The position numbers and the translations under genes are program-made. The notes under the pieces were generated by a model, which had not been told where the DNA came from, did not search any database, and was given only the letters and a program-made list of their open reading frames with translations. Below are positions 1-5,867 of a stretch of DNA of 7,421 nt, in pieces (the stretch's first letter is position 1; each line of letters begins with the position of its first letter). Source of the stretch: an uncultured Nitrospinaceae bacterium (GTDB taxonomy: Bacteria; Nitrospinota; Nitrospinia; Nitrospinales; VA-1); contig CAJJDL010000127.1 of NCBI GenBank assembly GCA_905182935.1, forward strand, positions 1 through 7,421, read 5' to 3'.

Positions 1-821
1 CCAATAAAGTTTTTCCATTAGAAAATTCTGGACTATCAATAAAACCTAAACTTAAGTCCTTATTACCTGACACAAAAATATACCCAAAACAAAACATTCT
101 TGCTGCTATCGGTTCTAAAAAAACTAAGCCCATATCGATTGATAAAAATTTAATGGCATTGATTCCTGCTGGTGAATTTATTATGGGCTCTAATGAAAGG
201 TGGGATGATGAGGCCCCAGAATACATCGAGTCAACTGAAAAATTTTATATAGACCTCTACGAAGTAACCAATGCTGAATATGAAAAGTTTACCTCTGCCA
301 CCCAACATGAAATTCCTTACCATTGGCTTAACGAGAAAATCCCTAAAAACAAGGAAAATCACCCTGTGACTTACATCAACTGGATGGATGCTAAGAGATA
401 CTGTCAATGGAAAGACAAACGACTCCCCACTGAAAAGGAGTGGGAGAAAGCAGCACGTGGCGAAAGTGGAAATATTTACCCCTGGGGTAATGTCTGGGTA
501 ACAAACAAATCAAACCACCCCTACAAAGGTTCTGTAGGTACAGAACCGGTAGGTTCATATCCTAATGGAAGGAGTCCTTATGGATTATATGATATGTCTG
601 GAAATGTTTGGGAATGGGTAGACAGCTTTTATCTTCCGCACCCAGGGAATACTTTAACACGTGGTGAATATGGGACAGATAAACGAGTTCTCAAGGGTGG
701 CTCCTGGTTTGACTGCCTATCCTATGGCTGTGGATTAAGCGCCCCAACATTCAACCGAAGTTTCTTCACGCCTGAAGTAAAAAATAGCAGTTTTGGATTT
801 CGTTGCGCTAAATCCCCATGA
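1..821 (+). CDS. Formylglycine-generating-enzyme (SUMF1/FGE-sulfatase) domain protein, 5' partial
   Basis: The frame is open from the first complete codon at position 3 to the TGA at 819-821, giving 272 visible residues and no start in the window. The first ~50 are a Lys/Pro/Ser-rich stretch that looks like a linker. An ATG at 153 lacks a ribosome binding site and sits exactly where the domain begins, so it is probably internal. Counting that Met as 1, the domain shows the family landmarks in order: LIPAGEFIMGS (3-13), YEVTNAEY (36-43), RLPTEKEWEKAARG (90-103), YPWG (109-112), GLYDMSGNVWEWVDS (144-158), RVLKGGSW (178-185) and FGFRCA (214-219). The family includes formylglycine-generating enzymes, the ergothioneine enzyme EgtB, PvdO-like proteins and many non-catalytic or unassigned members. 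Two cysteines, 188 and 193, lie just after GGSW, near where true FGEs carry their copper-binding pair. No sulfatase gene is visible nearby, so the substrate is unknown. Domain assignment is firm; enzymatic function is not. Confidence 0.9.
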   Translation, partial: NKVFPLENSGLSIKPKLKSLLPDTKIYPKQNILAAIGSKKTKPISIDKNLMALIPAGEFIMGSNERWDDEAPEYIESTEKFYIDLYEVTNAEYEKFTSATQHEIPYHWLNEKIPKNKENHPVTYINWMDAKRYCQWKDKRLPTEKEWEKAARGESGNIYPWGNVWVTNKSNHPYKGSVGTEPVGSYPNGRSPYGLYDMSGNVWEWVDSFYLPHPGNTLTRGEYGTDKRVLKGGSWFDCLSYGCGLSAPTFNRSFFTPEVKNSSFGFRCAKSP

Positions 822-832
822 CCTTCTATAAT
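803..832 (+). promoter_or_regulatory. Candidate sigma70-type promoter for the 907-1059 small ORF
   Basis: TTGCGC (803-808) and a perfect TATAAT (827-832) are separated by 18 bases. The -35 lies inside the end of the FGE-like gene and the -10 just after its stop. Transcription would start around 839 and run into the small ORF at 907. In such AT-rich DNA a TATAAT can occur by chance, so this remains a candidate. Confidence 0.3.
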
Positions 833-906
833 ATATCAGTAGTATAAATATCGAGATGTAGGGTTACAAAAAAGATGAAAACCATAATAACTGAACGAAA
901 AATTCT

Positions 907-1059
907 GTGAACATACTCCGCAAAATACTACTACTAGCCTTCGTTATTATTTTCTGGCTTTTCTTTTACTGGTATCGAGGCCTAGAACTACCCAAGAAAA
1001 AGTCCACCACCGACCTAACTCATTCAACGCAAGCAAAAACTCTTACATCAAAAAATTAA
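907..1059 (+). CDS. Small one-pass membrane protein, 50 aa, hypothetical
   Basis: A GTG-started frame of 50 codons ends at TAA 1057-1059. An in-frame TGA at 892-894 limits any upstream extension, and GTG 907 is the only ordinary start before the hydrophobic stretch. The product has a short basic N terminus (Lys/Arg at residues 5-6), a hydrophobic helix at about residues 7-23 rich in Leu, Ile, Phe and Trp, then a polar tail with three consecutive lysines (30-32) and many Thr and Ser. By the positive-inside rule, flanking charges do not clearly fix its orientation. No strong ribosome binding site is visible. Supporting it as a gene are the membrane-protein composition, the otherwise empty 295-base gap it fills, and a TATAAT upstream. 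It does not resemble any family I know. It could be spurious, and nothing indicates a function. Confidence 0.45.
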   Translation: MNILRKILLLAFVIIFWLFFYWYRGLELPKKKSTTDLTHSTQAKTLTSKN

Positions 1060-1086
1060 ACAAAAGACTGACAGTAAACATAAACC

Positions 1087-1116
1087 ATCAAATTTTTAGA
1101 TCTTTTGAAATTTGAT
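1087..1116. terminator. AT-rich hairpin between convergent genes, possible bidirectional terminator
   Basis: ATCAAATTT (1087-1095) and AAATTTGAT (1108-1116) are perfect 9-base inverted arms around a 12-base loop. The hairpin abuts the stop codon of the minus-strand gene (1117) and lies 27 bases after the stop of the small plus-strand ORF. The stem has one G:C pair per arm and no long U-run follows on either strand, so it would be a weak terminator. Position between convergent genes is the main argument. Confidence 0.35.
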
Positions 1117-1911
1117 TTAAGAACCATTCGAACTTAACTTCCGATAGTCATACTTCAGCACAGCAGGGTTCCCTTGAATTAGATCCAAAGGTTTTTGAGC
1201 AGGGCTAAGGTTTACTTTAGCCTTGCTATTTAGACCTAAATAAATTTTAGTCTCTAGAATTGGCCTAACTTTGATGTAAGTTACTTTTTTTTTCAAAAAC
1301 TGTTTAGGGATAGGTTCTACAAAAATACTAGGCTCGCGACCAAAACTCAAATCACTATCGTGGAAAATTAAAAATTTTTCATTGCGAGCCCCTTCTAAGG
1401 TAGGATCGATATAGTGCGCTATATCTTTTTCGCTCTCATAAACAGGCTTAGGTTTTATATGGCTATAAAAAGTGAACCGTGCCTTATGTTCAACGGAGTC
1501 AAAACTAGCCTTGTTAAACCCGTCACCACCCAAAACCAAAGGTTTATCAATTGTTAAAATGATCGACGCTGTCTTTCCAGTTATTTTTTTTTCTAATTGA
1601 AACCCCTCAATACCGAGAGCAGCTTTATCGATTCTTTCGTGACGATTTATACCAATATACGTTTCATACTCTCTCTTAATTGAGCTAACTAATGATTTTA
1701 TCTCTGCCTGCTTGATTACTAATACTTTTTGCTCTAGCCCATCTGTTTCTTCTTTAGAAGTCAATATAGTTTTCTGGGTAGGTAATTTTTTTTCTTTAGA
1801 AGAAGTCAATCCAATATCCCTATACTTGGGAGCAGCAATAACCTCCCTTAGATAAAAACCTGAAAAAGTTAAAAGAAAAAGTCCAAATACCGCCCAATAA
1901 AAAACTTTCAT
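1117..1911 (-). CDS. Hypothetical membrane-anchored protein, 264 aa
   Basis: I do not recognise a family. The ATG start (1911-1909) is directly followed by a hydrophobic segment at residues 3-20, after which Arg22-Glu23 make a non-cleaved anchor more likely than a cleaved signal peptide. A VIAAP stretch (24-28) nevertheless leaves cleavage possible. Residues 35-80 form a Lys/Ser/Thr/Glu-rich spacer with some helical character. From about 85 to 255 the composition alternates hydrophobic and polar residues in short runs (for example TASIILTIDKPLVLGG, 114-129; ARFTFYSHIKPKP, 144-156), suggesting a mainly beta-sheet globular domain outside the cytoplasm. There is no cysteine in the protein and no catalytic motif I can name. 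It reads away from the divergent gene pair, 208 bases downstream of the 2120-3073 gene on the same strand, with a possible promoter of its own. A role in the cell envelope is inference only. Confidence 0.8.
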   Translation of the reverse strand: MKVFYWAVFGLFLLTFSGFYLREVIAAPKYRDIGLTSSKEKKLPTQKTILTSKEETDGLEQKVLVIKQAEIKSLVSSIKREYETYIGINRHERIDKAALGIEGFQLEKKITGKTASIILTIDKPLVLGGDGFNKASFDSVEHKARFTFYSHIKPKPVYESEKDIAHYIDPTLEGARNEKFLIFHDSDLSFGREPSIFVEPIPKQFLKKKVTYIKVRPILETKIYLGLNSKAKVNLSPAQKPLDLIQGNPAVLKYDYRKLSSNGS

Positions 1912-1932
1912 AATAAAATATAACTTCTATTT

Positions 1933-1960
1933 AAAATAATACATTTAAAATGCCTTTCAA
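1933..1960 (-). promoter_or_regulatory. Candidate promoter for the 264-aa membrane-anchored gene
   Basis: Read on the minus strand, TTGAAA (plus positions 1960-1955) is followed 16 bases later by TATTTT (1938-1933), just upstream of the ATG at 1911. The predicted transcript start would fall within about 15-20 bases of the ATG, leaving a very short leader. The match to the -10 consensus is modest and the DNA is AT-rich. Confidence 0.3.
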
Positions 1961-1969
1961 GGTTACATC

Positions 1970-2001
1970 GGTTAGAAAAATACTTTTCTTGACAACTAAC
2001 C
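1970..2001. repeat. Inverted repeat GGTTAG/CTAACC in the 1912-2119 intergenic region
   Basis: The 208 bases between the two minus-strand genes hold no convincing ORF or RNA gene. The clearest structure is GGTTAG (1970-1975) facing CTAACC (1996-2001), with A-rich and T-rich blocks between them that can also pair in part. An additional GGTTA occurs at 1961-1965 as a direct repeat. It sits just upstream of the candidate promoter of the 264-aa gene, so it could be an operator or the terminator of the preceding gene. It may also be chance. Confidence 0.25.
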
Positions 2002-2119
2002 TCGCCATAAAATTAAACAAGTATAGTTTTATCATCTAAAATATCGACTTATAGCAGACTAACATCGTAGACATATTCGTGAAAATTATTTCATCGATAC
2101 TCTAGATACTTTAACTTCA

Positions 2120-3073
2120 CTAAAAACTATCATTTCGATCAAGATTCGATTTAAATGAAGCAAAGAGTTTTCGGATCGGAGGAATGAGCTTTTCTTTAAG
2201 CTCTTCCGGTACATAATTTATTTTTTCGACTGGCCAATCTTCTATCTGCCTAACATTAAGACCTTCTTTAGAATAAGCTTCCTGGAGGGCTTCTTCAAAT
2301 CCTATAATCAACTTATTCTCTCGTACCTTAAAAAATAATTCTCGAGTCAAAGCTGGATCAAATAATCCTTTGAGAAAATGACCCACCATCTCGTTAATTA
2401 TAGGTTGAGACTTTAACAAAAAGTTTGAAGAAAAAGAGTTTTCTAAAGTTCGATAAGTAATAATAACATCCTGTAATAGGTACTTAATGTCTTTAGGGTC
2501 ACGTTTCATGATTGGTATTTTCGTTATATTAAATTTTTCTCTAAACTCTTTAACGTTTCGAATAGCATCGTGAATAATCGATTCTTCCCAAGGAACCAGA
2601 TTCCATATAAAAAATCCACGTATCCAACTTATTTTTTCTAAGGAGTCGACCATATGCATAGTGAGGCTGGGTTTTTGCCGATTACTATAAGGCAAGCGTC
2701 CTCCCCACATTTTAAGATCAAGTTCTAATCCATAAGGGCGAAAAGCATTAATTATAGAAGTGTAATAATAGCCTACAAGGTGTTCCATATTTTCGCGTTG
2801 GTCAAGTGGGCTGTTCTGTGGCAAGTTAACAATAAAGTAGAGCCGCCAGATTCTGCGTTTTGACTTTCCTTTCTCATCAGCTATTAGATAGGTACCACCC
2901 CAAACTCCAGAAGTGATGGCAACATTGATCTCATGGTTGTTTTTTAATTGAAGGGAAACACAACGGGCGATGTCGGCATATAATTCGTTCAGGTAGTAAA
3001 GGTTAATACGTGCATCTTCTGTGAAAACTGGACCAGGAGCTTGAGGAATAATAGGTAACATCATAGGATACAA
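2120..3073 (-). CDS. Hypothetical soluble protein, 314-317 aa, divergent from recA
   Basis: I do not recognise a family. The longest frame begins at TTG (3073-3071). ATG codons at 3064-3062 and 3061-3059 (residues 4 and 5 of the long form) are more likely starts, although none has a strong ribosome binding site. There is no signal peptide or membrane segment, so a cytoplasmic location is expected. Residues 20-45 look helical. Residues 49-64 contain a Gly-rich ITSGVWGGTYLI stretch followed, after a Lys/Arg-rich turn, by a beta-like WRLYFIV (76-82). Residues 150-165 are aromatic (four Trp), and residues 180-265 are predominantly helical. The order Gly-rich turn, then a strand, loosely recalls the nucleotidyltransferase fold, but I cannot identify its aspartate triad and do not assign it. 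The frame, length and ordered composition make it a real gene. Sharing a control region with recA is suggestive context only. Confidence 0.82.
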   Translation of the reverse strand: MYPMMLPIIPQAPGPVFTEDARINLYYLNELYADIARCVSLQLKNNHEINVAITSGVWGGTYLIADEKGKSKRRIWRLYFIVNLPQNSPLDQRENMEHLVGYYYTSIINAFRPYGLELDLKMWGGRLPYSNRQKPSLTMHMVDSLEKISWIRGFFIWNLVPWEESIIHDAIRNVKEFREKFNITKIPIMKRDPKDIKYLLQDVIITYRTLENSFSSNFLLKSQPIINEMVGHFLKGLFDPALTRELFFKVRENKLIIGFEEALQEAYSKEGLNVRQIEDWPVEKINYVPEELKEKLIPPIRKLFASFKSNLDRNDSF

Positions 3074-3126
3074 TACTTTTTGATAGTGTAATTTTAAAAG
3101 GTATACAAAATTTGGATTTTACAGTT

Positions 3127-3155
3127 ATTATAGCAAACCTGAAAAGTTTTATTAA
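3127..3155 (-). promoter_or_regulatory. Extended -10 promoter candidate for the 2120-3073 gene
   Basis: On the minus strand the sequence TGCTATAAT (plus positions 3135-3127) is a perfect extended -10 element (TGn plus TATAAT). A weak -35, TTAATA, lies 17 bases upstream (3155-3150). Transcription would begin near 3120, giving a leader of about 50 bases before the gene's start codons at 3073-3059. Confidence 0.5.
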
Positions 3156-3194
3156 TTACCAACTGCTGAGCGCAAATTATGATCGATAAATTCC

Positions 3195-3223
3195 TTGCCA
3201 TTTAACGCTACTCACTCTATAAA
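3195..3223 (+). promoter_or_regulatory. Sigma70-type promoter candidate for recA
   Basis: TTGCCA (3195-3200) and TATAAA (3218-3223) are exactly 17 bases apart, each one or two bases from consensus. The predicted transcript starts near 3230, leaving a leader of roughly 105 bases before the recA ATG. No CTGT-N8-ACAG, GAAC-N4-GTTC or GTTC-N7-GTTC type LexA site overlaps it by eye. If recA is SOS-controlled here, the operator must be of another type. Confidence 0.5.
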
Positions 3224-3295
3224 CAAAAAAACTATTATTGTTTTACGATCACAACCCCTTCAAACAATATGCTAAAGAATCATCAAACGGATACC

Positions 3296-3308
3296 TTGAA
3301 AACTTCAA
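3296..3308. repeat. Short palindrome TTGAA-aac-TTCAA in the recA leader
   Basis: Perfect five-base inverted arms flank a three-base centre, 27 bases before the recA ATG and well downstream of the predicted promoter. It could be an operator half-site pair or a tiny RNA hairpin. Alternatively, its TTGAAA could act as a -35, but the matching -10 (TATAAG, 3319... region) would overlap the ribosome binding site. Chance occurrence is quite possible. Confidence 0.2.
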
Positions 3309-3322
3309 TTATCTTTAAATAT

Positions 3323-3328
3323 AAGGAG
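3323..3328 (+). promoter_or_regulatory. Ribosome binding site fixing the recA start
   Basis: AAGGAG lies seven bases before the ATG at 3336. It is the strongest Shine-Dalgarno sequence in the window and fixes the recA start, even though the frame stays open a little further upstream. Confidence 0.85.
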
Positions 3329-3335
3329 AAATTTA

Positions 3336-4418
3336 ATGGCGTCGGAAGATAGAGGGAAAGCAATAGACTTAGCGTTCACTCAAATAGAAAAACAGTTTGG
3401 CAAAGGATCAATTATGAAGCTAGGCCAATCGGATGCCTTGAAAGGTATTTCCGTTATTTCAACTGGATCGATCTCGCTTGATAATGCGCTCGGTGTCGGT
3501 GGAGTTCCTCGTGGCCGTATCGTAGAAATATATGGTCCAGAAGCTTCTGGGAAAACCAGTCTAACACTTCATATTATTGCAGAGGCTCAAAAAACTGGAG
3601 GAGTGGCTGCATTTCTTGATGCTGAACATGCACTCGATCCTCAGTACGCTCAAAACCTTGGAGTAAACCTTGATGAACTATTACTCTCACAACCTGACAC
3701 AGGAGAACAAACTTTAGAAATTGCAGAAGTACTCATTCGTAGTGGAGCAGTCGATGTAATAGTAATTGACTCAGTCGCCGCCCTTGTCCCAAAAGCGGAG
3801 CTTGATGGCGATATGGGTGACTCTCATATGGGTCTCCAAGCACGTTTAATGTCTCAAGCTATGCGAAAACTTGCAGGAGTCGTTAATAAATCAAAAACAT
3901 GCTTGATTTTTATTAACCAAATTCGCATGAAAATTGGTGTTATGTTTGGTAGTCCTGAAACAACATCCGGAGGAAATGCACTTAAATTTTATTCCTCAGT
4001 TCGAATGGATATCAGACGCATAGCTGCTATAAAAGATGGAGACAGTGTGATAGGAAATCGGACAAGAGTAAAATTAGTTAAAAATAAAGTTGCTCCTCCT
4101 TTTAGAGATTGCGAATTCGACATAATATATGGTCAAGGAATTTCTAAGATAGGAGACTTACTTGATCTTGCTGTGATACATGAACTAGTAGCCAAAGCTG
4201 GCACATGGTTTTCATATAATGAAACTAGAATTGGTCAAGGTAGAACTAACTCGCAAAATTTCCTTAAAGAAAATCCAGCTATGTGCGAAGAAATTGAATT
4301 CAAATTGAGAGAAAAATTAGGTCTTAACAAAGAATCTACTGATAAAAAAGAGAAAAAAACAAAAGAAGAAAAGGTACCCTCTGAGAAAAAAACAAAAAAA
4401 GAGGACCCCTCATCTTGA
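3336..4418 (+). CDS. recA: Recombinase RecA, 360 aa
   Basis: RecA binds single-stranded DNA as an ATP-dependent filament, performs homology search and strand exchange, and in many bacteria triggers LexA self-cleavage. All hallmarks are visible: Walker A GPEASGKT (67-74), the catalytic glutamate in LDAEHALD (Glu97), Walker B ending in VIVIDS (Asp145), the loop 1 segment [18 protein letters not shown], the sensor FINQIRMK, and loop 2 [15 protein letters not shown], which differs from the common FGNPETTTGG by two conservative changes. The core through IGQGRTN and the ELK-like helix is full length. The final 29 residues (332-360) are unusual: 11 Lys against 8 acidic residues, encoded by long A tracts, where E. 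coli RecA has an acidic tail. The gene has a strong Shine-Dalgarno, a plausible promoter at 3195-3223, and recX only 12 bases downstream in the same frame, separated by stop codons at 4416 and 4425. Confidence 0.98.
   Translation: MASEDRGKAIDLAFTQIEKQFGKGSIMKLGQSDALKGISVISTGSISLDNALGVGGVPRGRIVEIYGPEASGKTSLTLHIIAEAQKTGGVAAFLDAEHALDPQYAQNLGVNLDELLLSQPDTGEQTLEIAEVLIRSGAVDVIVIDSVAALVPKAELDGDMGDSHMGLQARLMSQAMRKLAGVVNKSKTCLIFINQIRMKIGVMFGSPETTSGGNALKFYSSVRMDIRRIAAIKDGDSVIGNRTRVKLVKNKVAPPFRDCEFDIIYGQGISKIGDLLDLAVIHELVAKAGTWFSYNETRIGQGRTNSQNFLKENPAMCEEIEFKLREKLGLNKESTDKKEKKTKEEKVPSEKKTKKEDPSS
4350..4397 (+). repeat. In-frame direct repeat and A7 tracts in the recA 3' end
   Basis: The 15-base unit gagaaaaaaacaaaa occurs at 4350-4364 and again at 4383-4397, each encoding the core of Glu-Lys-Lys-Thr-Lys. 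Together with the A run at 4394-4400 this gives three separate A7 tracts within 48 bases of the coding tail. Such runs are prone to polymerase slippage and to sequencing or assembly indels. The reading frame is nevertheless intact to the TGA at 4416. Confidence 0.75.
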
Positions 4419-4430
4419 TATAATTAAAAT

Positions 4431-4994
4431 ATGCCCATCAAGGACGAATCAAAAAAAGCCCACAGACTAGCAATTAAGTACCTTGTTTATAGAGACCGAA
4501 GTCGAAAGGAAATGACCTGCTACTTGAGTGAAAAAGGGTTCTCCTCTGAAATAGTAGATGGAGTTCTCTCCTTTTTGATAGAAAATAATTATATCAATGA
4601 TGAACGTTTCGCAATGCAATTTGGGAAGTCTCGCATCGAAAATAAAAAAATAGGAAAAATTCTTTTAAAACAAGAACTTAAAATCAAAGGAATTGAAAGT
4701 CAAACTATTGAAAATTCATTATACTTGCTTTATAAAGAATATAATGAAAAAGAGATTGCTATAGCCTGCGCCAAAAAAAAACTTTCAGTTTGTTCGTCAA
4801 GCAGTACCGAAAAAGTTATGGCTCGATTAGCACGATTTCTTCAACGAAAAGGATTTCCTAGTGAAATTGTATACGAGGTGGTAACTCTCCTAATCCAACG
4901 TGTTTCGAACAATGACTTGTCATCAGTACCTTCCTCTCTAAATAAAGATGCTAAAGAATTTTATCCTTTTAAAACCAGCATTGACCAGGGATGA
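4431..4994 (+). CDS. recX: Recombination regulator RecX, 187 aa
   Basis: RecX family proteins bind the groove of the RecA filament and usually limit its growth or ATP hydrolysis. The family pattern of tandem three-helix repeats is evident: an N-terminal helix HRLAIKYLVYRDRSRKEM (11-28), the diagnostic KGFSSEIVDGVLSFLIENNYINDERFA region (35-61), a middle repeat around KIGKILLKQELKIKGI (73-88), and a last repeat ending in RFLQRKGFPSEIVYEVV (135-151). Residues 158-187 are a low-complexity tail not typical of the family. The start at 4431 lacks a clear ribosome binding site, so translation probably relies on coupling to recA, whose stop is 12 bases upstream. The TGA (4992-4994) overlaps the ATG of the next gene as ATGA. 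The assignment rests on both sequence and the classic recA-recX order. Confidence 0.93.
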   Translation: MPIKDESKKAHRLAIKYLVYRDRSRKEMTCYLSEKGFSSEIVDGVLSFLIENNYINDERFAMQFGKSRIENKKIGKILLKQELKIKGIESQTIENSLYLLYKEYNEKEIAIACAKKKLSVCSSSSTEKVMARLARFLQRKGFPSEIVYEVVTLLIQRVSNNDLSSVPSSLNKDAKEFYPFKTSIDQG

Positions 4995-5785
4995 ATTTTT
5001 TAATAAGCATCCCCTTCTCATTGCAAATTACAGCTATTCTATTTCTTGGCTTAATACTTGGAAGTTTTGTAAATGTATGCATACACCGACTTCCAAAAAA
5101 GGAATCAATTATTTTTCCTGGATCCCATTGCATCTCATGCAATGAACCAATTTCTGCCTGGGATAACATTCCAATTTTTAGCTACCTGTTGCTTAATGGT
5201 AAATGTCGACAATGTACCAAACCAATCTCAGCTATTTATCCAATAAATGAATTAATAACAGCTCTTTTACTACTTGTTGGGTTTCTTAAACTAGGTATAT
5301 CAATAAAATTTTTAATTTTTTGCATTATTGCTCCAACTCTTTTAACTATTAGTATCATTGATATAAAACATAAAATTATTCCAGATATCATTACTATTCC
5401 AGGAATTCTATTTGGACTTATAGCGGGAAGTTACTTAGTCGGTCTAAAAGACTCGTCTCTTGGTCTAATAGTAGGAGGTAGTACTTTTTTAATCATCTCA
5501 GAGATTTACTACCGTATTCGCGGTAGAGTCGGCATGGGAGGCGGTGATATTAAATTTATTGCAGCCGCAGGTGCTTTACTTGGGATACAACAAGTTATTC
5601 TCATAATTTTTATTAGTTCCTTTATGGGGTCATTCGTCGGACTAGCAGGTTTGGCAGGGAAAAAATTTAATGCACTCAGCCAAATTCCATTTGGCCCCTT
5701 TCTATCTGGAGGAACACTTATAGTTTATTTTTGGGGGGAGCAAATTATTCAAATATATATTATGAATATAACAGGGAGATATTGA
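4991..5785 (+). CDS. pilD: Prepilin peptidase / N-methyltransferase (type IV leader peptidase), 264 aa
   Basis: This integral membrane aspartic protease cleaves the leader of type IV prepilins and related type II secretion or competence pseudopilins, then N-methylates the new N terminus. Seen here: the N-terminal family signature GLILGSFVNVCIHRLP (20-35); the zinc-binding cysteine pairs CISC (47-50) and CRQC (72-75) found in the methyltransferase-containing A24A type; the first catalytic aspartate in SIIDIKHKIIPD (Asp124); and the second in the GGGD motif (Asp186, GMGGGDIK). Several further hydrophobic helices follow to the C terminus, and the length is normal. The ATG overlaps the recX stop by four bases with AGGG directly adjacent, implying translational coupling to recX. 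Prepilin peptidase genes more often sit with pilB, pilC or coaE. No pilin gene is in view, so pilus, secretion and DNA-uptake roles cannot be separated. Confidence 0.95.
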   Translation: MNFLISIPFSLQITAILFLGLILGSFVNVCIHRLPKKESIIFPGSHCISCNEPISAWDNIPIFSYLLLNGKCRQCTKPISAIYPINELITALLLLVGFLKLGISIKFLIFCIIAPTLLTISIIDIKHKIIPDIITIPGILFGLIAGSYLVGLKDSSLGLIVGGSTFLIISEIYYRIRGRVGMGGGDIKFIAAAGALLGIQQVILIIFISSFMGSFVGLAGLAGKKFNALSQIPFGPFLSGGTLIVYFWGEQIIQIYIMNITGRY

Positions 5786-5867
5786 ATTTTATCGCTAGAA
5801 ATAGGAAGATAATAGAAAAAATACCTTCAAACCTCTCACTATTAACGCTTACTGGGATATAGAGACT

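Noticed and set aside
153..155. ATG at 153 as the true start of the FGE-like gene
   Set aside because: The same frame is open upstream to the window edge, there is no ribosome binding site, and this Met falls at the conserved domain entry (MALIPAGEF), where family members usually have internal residues.
1989..2013. Plus-strand TTGACA with TAAAAT as a promoter
   Set aside because: The spacing is only 13 bases, and there is no plus-strand gene downstream before recA, more than a kilobase away.
3296..3324. TTGAAA plus TATAAG as a second recA promoter
   Set aside because: The -10 would overlap the AAGGAG ribosome binding site, so the transcript would lack it; 3195-3223 is a better promoter.
3269..3355. 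Possible recA leader peptide starting at ATG 3269 and overlapping the recA start out of frame
   Set aside because: No ribosome binding site, no attenuator structure and lysine-rich random-looking content; it appears to be chance.
4394..4500. Programmed -1 frameshift at the last A7 of recA producing a RecA-RecX fusion
   Set aside because: recA and recX are already in the same frame, separated by in-frame stops. The -1 frame ends in a stop early in recX without joining its frame.
4948..5145. 65-codon plus-strand ORF across the recX-pilD junction
   Set aside because: It lies in another frame over two well-identified genes; its protein has no recognisable feature.
4969..5169. 66-codon minus-strand ORF
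   Set aside because: It is antisense to the recX end and the pilD start, both of which show strong family motifs.
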